Shown here: positions 60,064 through 64,000 of the stretch, piece by piece
Numbering within the stretch: position 1 is the stretch's first letter
Layout of the letters: each line of letters starts with the position of its first letter
Assembly (NCBI RefSeq): GCF_006517815.1
Contig: NZ_CP041198.1
Location: 186,001-250,000 of the forward strand
Direction: 5' to 3'
Length of the DNA stretch: 64,000 bases
DNA from: Pseudarthrobacter sp. NIBRBAC000502770
GTDB lineage: Bacteria > Actinomycetota > Actinomycetes > Actinomycetales > Micrococcaceae
Notes under the pieces: model-generated
The model's input: the letters and a program-made list of their open reading frames with translations, nothing else
The model's database searches: none
What the model was told of the DNA's origin: nothing
Made by a program: the position numbers and the translations under genes

Positions 60064-61620
60064 CTAAGCCGCTTTGGGCACTTCCCGGAGGACGACGGCG
60101 GCGAGCACTGCCGCCGTCGCCATGAGGACCAGCCCAATTGCCGCCGTAACGTGCACGCCGGAATCGAAGGCGGCCGCCGCAGCGTCCTTGAGGGCTCCGG
60201 CGAGCGGTGCCGGCACCAGGTTGGCTGCGTCCACCGCACCGGCCAGCGTTTCCCTGGCGTTGTGCAGCGAGGTTCCGGGCAGCATGGCCTCCAGCCCCGC
60301 CGGCAGCCGGAGGTTCTGCTGGTAGGACGCGGTCAGGATGGAGCCCAGCACCGCAGTCCCCAGCAGCGATCCCACCTCGTAGCCCGTCTCGGAAATCGCT
60401 GCCGCAGCGCCGGATTTCGCCGGCGGGGCCGAGCCGAGGATGAGGTCGTTCGAGATGGTTTCCGCCGTGCCTACGCCCAGCGCCAGGACCAGCAATGCTG
60501 CCAGCAGCAGGGGCGGGCCCCCGCCGTCGTTACCGAAGGCCACCATGCTGTAGCCCACGGCACTGAAGGACAGGCCCGCGGCCACGACGTACCCCGGACG
60601 CACCTTCCGGACCAGCGGGACCACCACCAGCCCTGCCGTCACTGTGGCTGCCAGGGCCGGGAGCATGGCAATGCCCGCCGCCGACGGTGTCATCCCCTCC
60701 AGGAGTTGGAGGTGCTGGGCAAGGAAAAGGATGAACCCGTTGAAGGAAAACAGGGCCAAAACGTTGGCGCTGATGGCCATGCTGAACACCCTGTTGCGGA
60801 ATAGTGACATGTCCAGCAGCGGGTGCTCCAGCCGGTGCTGGCGCCGCACGAACACAATGCCCATGGCCAGGCCGAAGGCTATGCTTCCCAGCCCGGCCGG
60901 CCCCGGACCTTCGGTGGCTACTGACTTTACGCCGTAGACCGCGGGCACCATGACCAGCATGGATAGCAGGACGCTGGGAATGTCCGCTCTTCCCGGCGCG
61001 GGATCCCTGGACTCCGGAATGAAGGCCGGCCCCAGCGCCAGCAGGGGCAGCATGAGTGGCACGGCCACCAGGAACACGGCACCCCACCAGAAGTGCTCCA
61101 CCAGCCATCCACCGAGGATGGGGCCCAGGGCGGCGCCGCCGGAGAATCCGGCAGCCCAGATGGCAATGGCCATCCGCCGGCGGTTGGGCTCCGGGAAAAT
61201 GTTCCGGATCAGCGACAAGGTGGACGGCATCAGCATGGCGCCGAAGAACCCGAGCGCCGCGCGGCCGGCGATCAGCCACTCCGGGGTGGGCGCGAATGCC
61301 GTGGCGGCGGACAGCCCTGCGAAGCCCAGGCTGCCGACGACCAGCAGCCGCCGCCGCCCAATCCGGTCGCCGAGGCTTCCCATTGATACCAGCAGCCCTG
61401 CCAGGACCAGTGGATAGGCGTCCACGATCCACAGCAGCTGCAGGCCCGTCGGTTCCAGGGCGCGGGCGATGGCGGGCAGGGCGAAGGTCAGGGCGGTATT
61501 GTCCACTGCCACCAGCAGCACGGGAAACATCAGCAGCCCCAACGCGAGCCAATCCCGCCACGGTGGCCGCATGGCGGAGCTGTCCCTTTGTAAGGAGGCC
61601 GGGCGAATGGAGGTCGTCAT
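60064..61620 (-). CDS. DHA2-family MFS efflux pump (14 helices)
   Basis: A 518-residue drug:proton antiporter-type transporter of the EmrB/QacA group. It has about 14 hydrophobic segments, motif C-like region LFPVLLVAVDNTALTFALPAIARAL near 32-56, WIVDAYPLVLAGLLVSMGSLGDRIGRRRLL (helix 2 to motif A) and PSTLSLIRNIFPEPNRR. The ATG at 61620 follows a -10 TACAGT by 6 nt, and the open frame beyond it crosses the operator, so it is not coding. It is divergent from a TetR regulator that shares the operator, which suggests induction by the exported compound. Confidence 0.9.
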   Translation of the reverse strand: MTTSIRPASLQRDSSAMRPPWRDWLALGLLMFPVLLVAVDNTALTFALPAIARALEPTGLQLLWIVDAYPLVLAGLLVSMGSLGDRIGRRRLLVVGSLGFAGLSAATAFAPTPEWLIAGRAALGFFGAMLMPSTLSLIRNIFPEPNRRRMAIAIWAAGFSGGAALGPILGGWLVEHFWWGAVFLVAVPLMLPLLALGPAFIPESRDPAPGRADIPSVLLSMLVMVPAVYGVKSVATEGPGPAGLGSIAFGLAMGIVFVRRQHRLEHPLLDMSLFRNRVFSMAISANVLALFSFNGFILFLAQHLQLLEGMTPSAAGIAMLPALAATVTAGLVVVPLVRKVRPGYVVAAGLSFSAVGYSMVAFGNDGGGPPLLLAALLVLALGVGTAETISNDLILGSAPPAKSGAAAAISETGYEVGSLLGTAVLGSILTASYQQNLRLPAGLEAMLPGTSLHNARETLAGAVDAANLVPAPLAGALKDAAAAAFDSGVHVTAAIGLVLMATAAVLAAVVLREVPKAA

Positions 61621-61626
61621 GTAATA

Positions 61627-61632
61627 ACTGTA
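61627..61632 (-). promoter_or_regulatory. -10 element of the efflux gene, leaderless type
   Basis: TACAGT on the minus strand is followed by 6 nt and the ATG at 61620. It is one end of the TetR operator. Confidence 0.6.
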
Positions 61633-61650
61633 CCGTCTGGACGGTATAGT
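61627..61650. promoter_or_regulatory. TetR-type operator shared by the efflux and regulator genes
   Basis: A 24-bp palindrome: arms ACTGTACCGTC (61627-61637) and GACGGTATAGT (61640-61650) around TG, 10 of 11 pairs. The minus-strand -10 of the efflux gene and the plus-strand -10 TATAGT (61645-61650) of the regulator gene form its two ends. Confidence 0.8.
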
Positions 61651-61693
61651 TTGAAACCGAAGCATTCCTTCTTCCCTGCCGGTGGAGGGCATG

Positions 61694-62239
61694 ATGGAAG
61701 GCATGCCCCGAAAGCCTGTAGCCCGTGATGCGGTCCTTGACGCCTTCGAGTCCCTGCTGATCGAAGTGGGGGAGCGCGCTGCAACCCTCGACGCCGTAGC
61801 CCGTAAGGCCGGGGTGTCCAAAGGTGGCCTCCTCTACCACTTTCCCAACAAGGAAGCGCTCATCGCCGTGCTGCTGGACCGCCTTGAGGGGTTGGCCAAG
61901 GCGGATGCCGACGCGATGGCTTCGGCCAGCGAAGGTGCCGCCGCGTATTTCATCCGTTCCTCTGTCTGGGCGGATACTCCTCTGGACCGGGTCATTGTGG
62001 CCGCCACGCGGCTTGCCGAGGTGGCGCATGAGGAGACCCGCCGCCGGTTCGCCGCCATCCAGCAGCGGTGGCTGGACGAGATTGCTGCGGATGTGGGGCC
62101 CGGCCTGGCCAGGGCTGTCCTGTATATGGGTGACGGTTTGTACTTCAATGCCATGCTTTCCGTGGGCCCTGCGCCGGAAGGCGGAGCAGCCGCTGACGTG
62201 GAGGAACTCCTGGCCGCGTTGGAACGGCTCCGCAGGTAG
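61694..62239 (+). CDS. TetR-family repressor of the efflux gene
   Basis: A regulator of about 181 residues. The N-terminal TetR helix-turn-helix is clear (RDAVLDAFESLLIEVGERAATLDAVARKAGVSKGGLLYHFPNKEALIAVLLDRL, written here as one domain, about 10-60). The C-terminal ligand domain is helical (DRVIVAATRLAEVAHEETRRRF; GLARAVLYMGDGLYFNAM). GTG 61682 and ATG 61691, 61694 and 61703 are in frame; 61694 best fits the GGAGG box. It shares one operator with the divergent efflux gene and so should repress both. Confidence 0.88.
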   Translation: MEGMPRKPVARDAVLDAFESLLIEVGERAATLDAVARKAGVSKGGLLYHFPNKEALIAVLLDRLEGLAKADADAMASASEGAAAYFIRSSVWADTPLDRVIVAATRLAEVAHEETRRRFAAIQQRWLDEIAADVGPGLARAVLYMGDGLYFNAMLSVGPAPEGGAAADVEELLAALERLRR

Positions 62240-62323
62240 TTTTCCATTTGCCGGAGGGCTTCTGGCGTAGGACAATGGAGAGTTGTGAGGGCTGTCACCG
62301 GCCGTCATGATCCAACAAATGAA

Positions 62324-62329
62324 TAGCCT
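62324..62329 (+). promoter_or_regulatory. -10 element of gcvP
   Basis: TAGCCT predicts a transcript start near 62336, just where the riboswitch begins. Confidence 0.45.
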
Positions 62330-62336
62330 TTGATCT

Positions 62337-62568
62337 GCGGCGGGAGAGTTCTGCCGGAAGTACAGGCAGGCGCCGTAGGAGCAAATCCTCCCCAGGAATC
62401 TCGCAGGCCCCTGTACCGCCGCGGCGAGGCACCTCTGGAAAGCAGCAGGCAGTTGTCCGGCCTCCCTTGGGGGAAGCGGAACGGCTGTTGTGCTCACCGA
62501 CGGTGCAAGCGGTTCCTGCGCAGGCAGGCGACGCGGAAACTCTCAGGTCCAATACAGAGCGGGGAGGG
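62337..62568 (+). ncRNA. Tandem glycine riboswitch
   Basis: Two glycine aptamers in the 5' leader of gcvP. The first (about 62340-62446) has GCGGGAGAG, CGTAGGAGCAAATCCTCCCC, AGGAATCTCGCAGG and GGCACCTCTGGAAAGC. The second (about 62466-62568) has GACGGTGCAAGC, CGCGGAAACTCTCAGGTCC and ACAGAGCGGGGAGG. These are the conserved GGAATCTCNCAGGN and GGAAACTCTCAGG segments of the gcvT-type motif. Glycine binding normally turns on the cleavage system. The region 62240-62620 holds no gene. Confidence 0.92.
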
Positions 62569-62620
62569 ACCCGAATAGCTGTGGCGTACCCTGCGCCGCC
62601 TGAATAAATGGAGTTCCTTC

Positions 62621-64000
62621 GTGTCGGTTACCCCAGCCTCCACCACCTTCGTAGACCGCCACATTGGCGCACGCCGCCAGGACGACGTCGACACCATGCT
62701 CAAAGCCGTGGGCTACGGCACGGTCGATTCCCTGGTGGACACCGCCGTGCCCAAGGTCATCCGCCAGGACACGGCCCTCCGCCTGCAGGATGCCCTCAGT
62801 GAGGTTGAGGTGCTTGCTGAATTGCGCCGGCTGGCCGCCAAGAACAAGACCGCGGTCCAGATGATTGGCCAGGGCTACTACGACACCATCACCCCTGCCG
62901 TGATCCGCCGGAACATCCTCGAGGCCCCGGCCTGGTACACCGCCTACACCCCGTACCAGCCCGAAATTTCCCAGGGCCGGCTTGAGGCACTCCTGAACTT
63001 CCAGACCATGGTCCAGGACCTGGTGGGCCTGCCCATCGCCAACGCCTCCCTGCTCGATGAAGCCACCGCCGTGGCCGAAGCGGTGCTGCTCATGCGCCGC
63101 GCCAACAAGACCAAAGACGCCCACGACGGCAAGACCGTCCTGGACATTGACGTGCTGCCGCAGACCATTGCCATCGTCAAGGGCCGCGCCGAGGCGCTCG
63201 GCTTCGAGGTTGAGGTTGCCGACCTGTCCAAGGGCCTCCCTGAAGGTGCGATCAACGGGATCGTGCTCCAGCAGCCCGGCGCCTCAGGCCGGGTCTGGGA
63301 TCAGTCCGCCACCATTGCGGCGGCGAAGGACCGCGGTGCGCTGGTTACCGTGGCCGCGGACCTGCTGGCCCTGACCCTGATAACGCCTCCGGGCGAGCAG
63401 GGCGCCGACATCGCCGTCGGCTCCACGCAGCGTTTCGGGGTGCCGCTGTTCTTCGGCGGGCCGCACGCCGCCTACATGGCCGTCCGCAAGGGCCTGGAGC
63501 GTTCGTTGCCCGGCCGCCTGGTGGGCGTGTCCAAGGACGACGCAGGGATGCCCGCGTACCGCCTCGCGCTGCAGACGCGCGAGCAGCACATCCGCCGCGA
63601 AAAGGCCACGTCCAACATCTGCACCGCGCAGGCCCTTCTGGCCATCGTCTCCTCCACGTACGCCGTCTACCACGGCCCCGACGGGCTGAAGGCGATCGCG
63701 GAAACCGCCCACGGCCACGCGCGAACACTGGCGGCCTCGCTGGCGGGTGCCGGCGTGGAGGTGCTGCACACGAGCTTTTTCGACACCCTGACGGTCCGGG
63801 TCCCGGGACGCGCTGCCGCGATTGTCGCCGCCGCCGAAGCACGCGGGATCAACCTGCGGCATATTGATGCCGACACCGTGGGCATTTCCCTGGATGAAAC
63901 CACGACGCCGGCCATCGTCGCCGAGGTTGCCGACGTCTTTGGCGCCACCGTTGCCGGGATCCGCGGCGAGGGCCAGGGCTTTGGGCTGGAGGCCGCCGTG
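62621..64000 (+). CDS. gcvP: Glycine dehydrogenase (decarboxylating), P-protein, N-terminal half
   Basis: The PLP-dependent subunit of the glycine cleavage system, which decarboxylates glycine and passes the aminomethyl group to the H-protein lipoyl arm. The first 460 codons are in the window and the gene continues beyond 64000. Family segments: [18 protein letters not shown] near 9-26, [47 protein letters not shown] near 84-130, and [13 protein letters not shown] near 278. The PLP lysine lies in the part not seen. The start is the GTG at 62621 with GGAG 7 nt upstream. It is controlled by the glycine riboswitch. Confidence 0.95.
   Translation, partial: MSVTPASTTFVDRHIGARRQDDVDTMLKAVGYGTVDSLVDTAVPKVIRQDTALRLQDALSEVEVLAELRRLAAKNKTAVQMIGQGYYDTITPAVIRRNILEAPAWYTAYTPYQPEISQGRLEALLNFQTMVQDLVGLPIANASLLDEATAVAEAVLLMRRANKTKDAHDGKTVLDIDVLPQTIAIVKGRAEALGFEVEVADLSKGLPEGAINGIVLQQPGASGRVWDQSATIAAAKDRGALVTVAADLLALTLITPPGEQGADIAVGSTQRFGVPLFFGGPHAAYMAVRKGLERSLPGRLVGVSKDDAGMPAYRLALQTREQHIRREKATSNICTAQALLAIVSSTYAVYHGPDGLKAIAETAHGHARTLAASLAGAGVEVLHTSFFDTLTVRVPGRAAAIVAAAEARGINLRHIDADTVGISLDETTTPAIVAEVADVFGATVAGIRGEGQGFGLEAAV

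Noticed and set aside
60530..62497. Minus-strand open frame of 655 codons
   Set aside because: It crosses the efflux gene, the TetR operator, the regulator gene and the glycine riboswitch, so it cannot be a gene.

Overview
The window is chromosomal DNA from a high-GC actinobacterium. The rRNA sequence, CarD, SenX3-RegX3, the GlgE-type alpha-glucan genes, EF-G2 and the DUF4193 and DUF2516 proteins fit the Micrococcaceae, most likely Arthrobacter or Pseudarthrobacter. No insertion sequence, prophage, integron or CRISPR array was seen. Coding density is high and nearly all genes look intact; tmk and gcvP are cut by the window edges.

Layout. 1-11.9 kb is housekeeping: tmk (partial), a Cys/Met PLP enzyme, a DUF2516 membrane protein, a methyltransferase, gpmA, phoU facing senX3-regX3 across a PHO-box array, a lipoprotein, carD, ispD-ispF, cysS and rlmB. 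12-25.4 kb is an alpha-glucan and trehalose locus: glgX, then an RNase Sa-like secreted ribonuclease with its barstar inhibitor, glgP on the opposite strand, and glgE-treS-(maltokinase-GlgB fusion). 25.4-31.3 kb is a complete rRNA operon (16S-23S-5S, no spacer tRNA). 31.3-42.5 kb holds a SRPBCC protein, an alpha-glucosidase with its LacI repressor, a GlcD-like FAD oxidase, a kinase-like DUF4032 protein, a lone sugar-ABC ATPase, otsA-otsB and a membrane-anchored DsbA-like protein. 42.6-46.7 kb has tRNA-Thr(TGT), a ChaB-like protein, EF-G2 and an MFS transporter. 46.8-56.3 kb is an L-arabinose regulon: a ChvE/MmsA/MmsB-type importer divergent from araB-araD-araA-araR. 56.3-64 kb has small and accessory genes, an APC permease, Dps, a TetR/DHA2-efflux pair, and a tandem glycine riboswitch in front of gcvP.

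How the parts work together. Arabinose is imported by the ABC system and converted to D-xylulose-5-phosphate by AraA, AraB and AraD. Trehalose made by OtsAB can be isomerised to maltose by TreS, phosphorylated by maltokinase, polymerised by GlgE and branched by GlgB; GlgP and GlgX degrade the polymer. PhoU and SenX3-RegX3 handle phosphate sensing and share a control region.

The most notable regulatory theme is leaderless transcription. At about fifteen genes a TANNNT -10 hexamer sits 6-8 nt before the start codon, and in three places the -10 begins with the TAG stop of the upstream gene. Two LacI-controlled regions each carry a pair of matching operators 66-67 bp apart. One TetR-type palindrome carries the -10 hexamers of two divergent promoters at its two ends.
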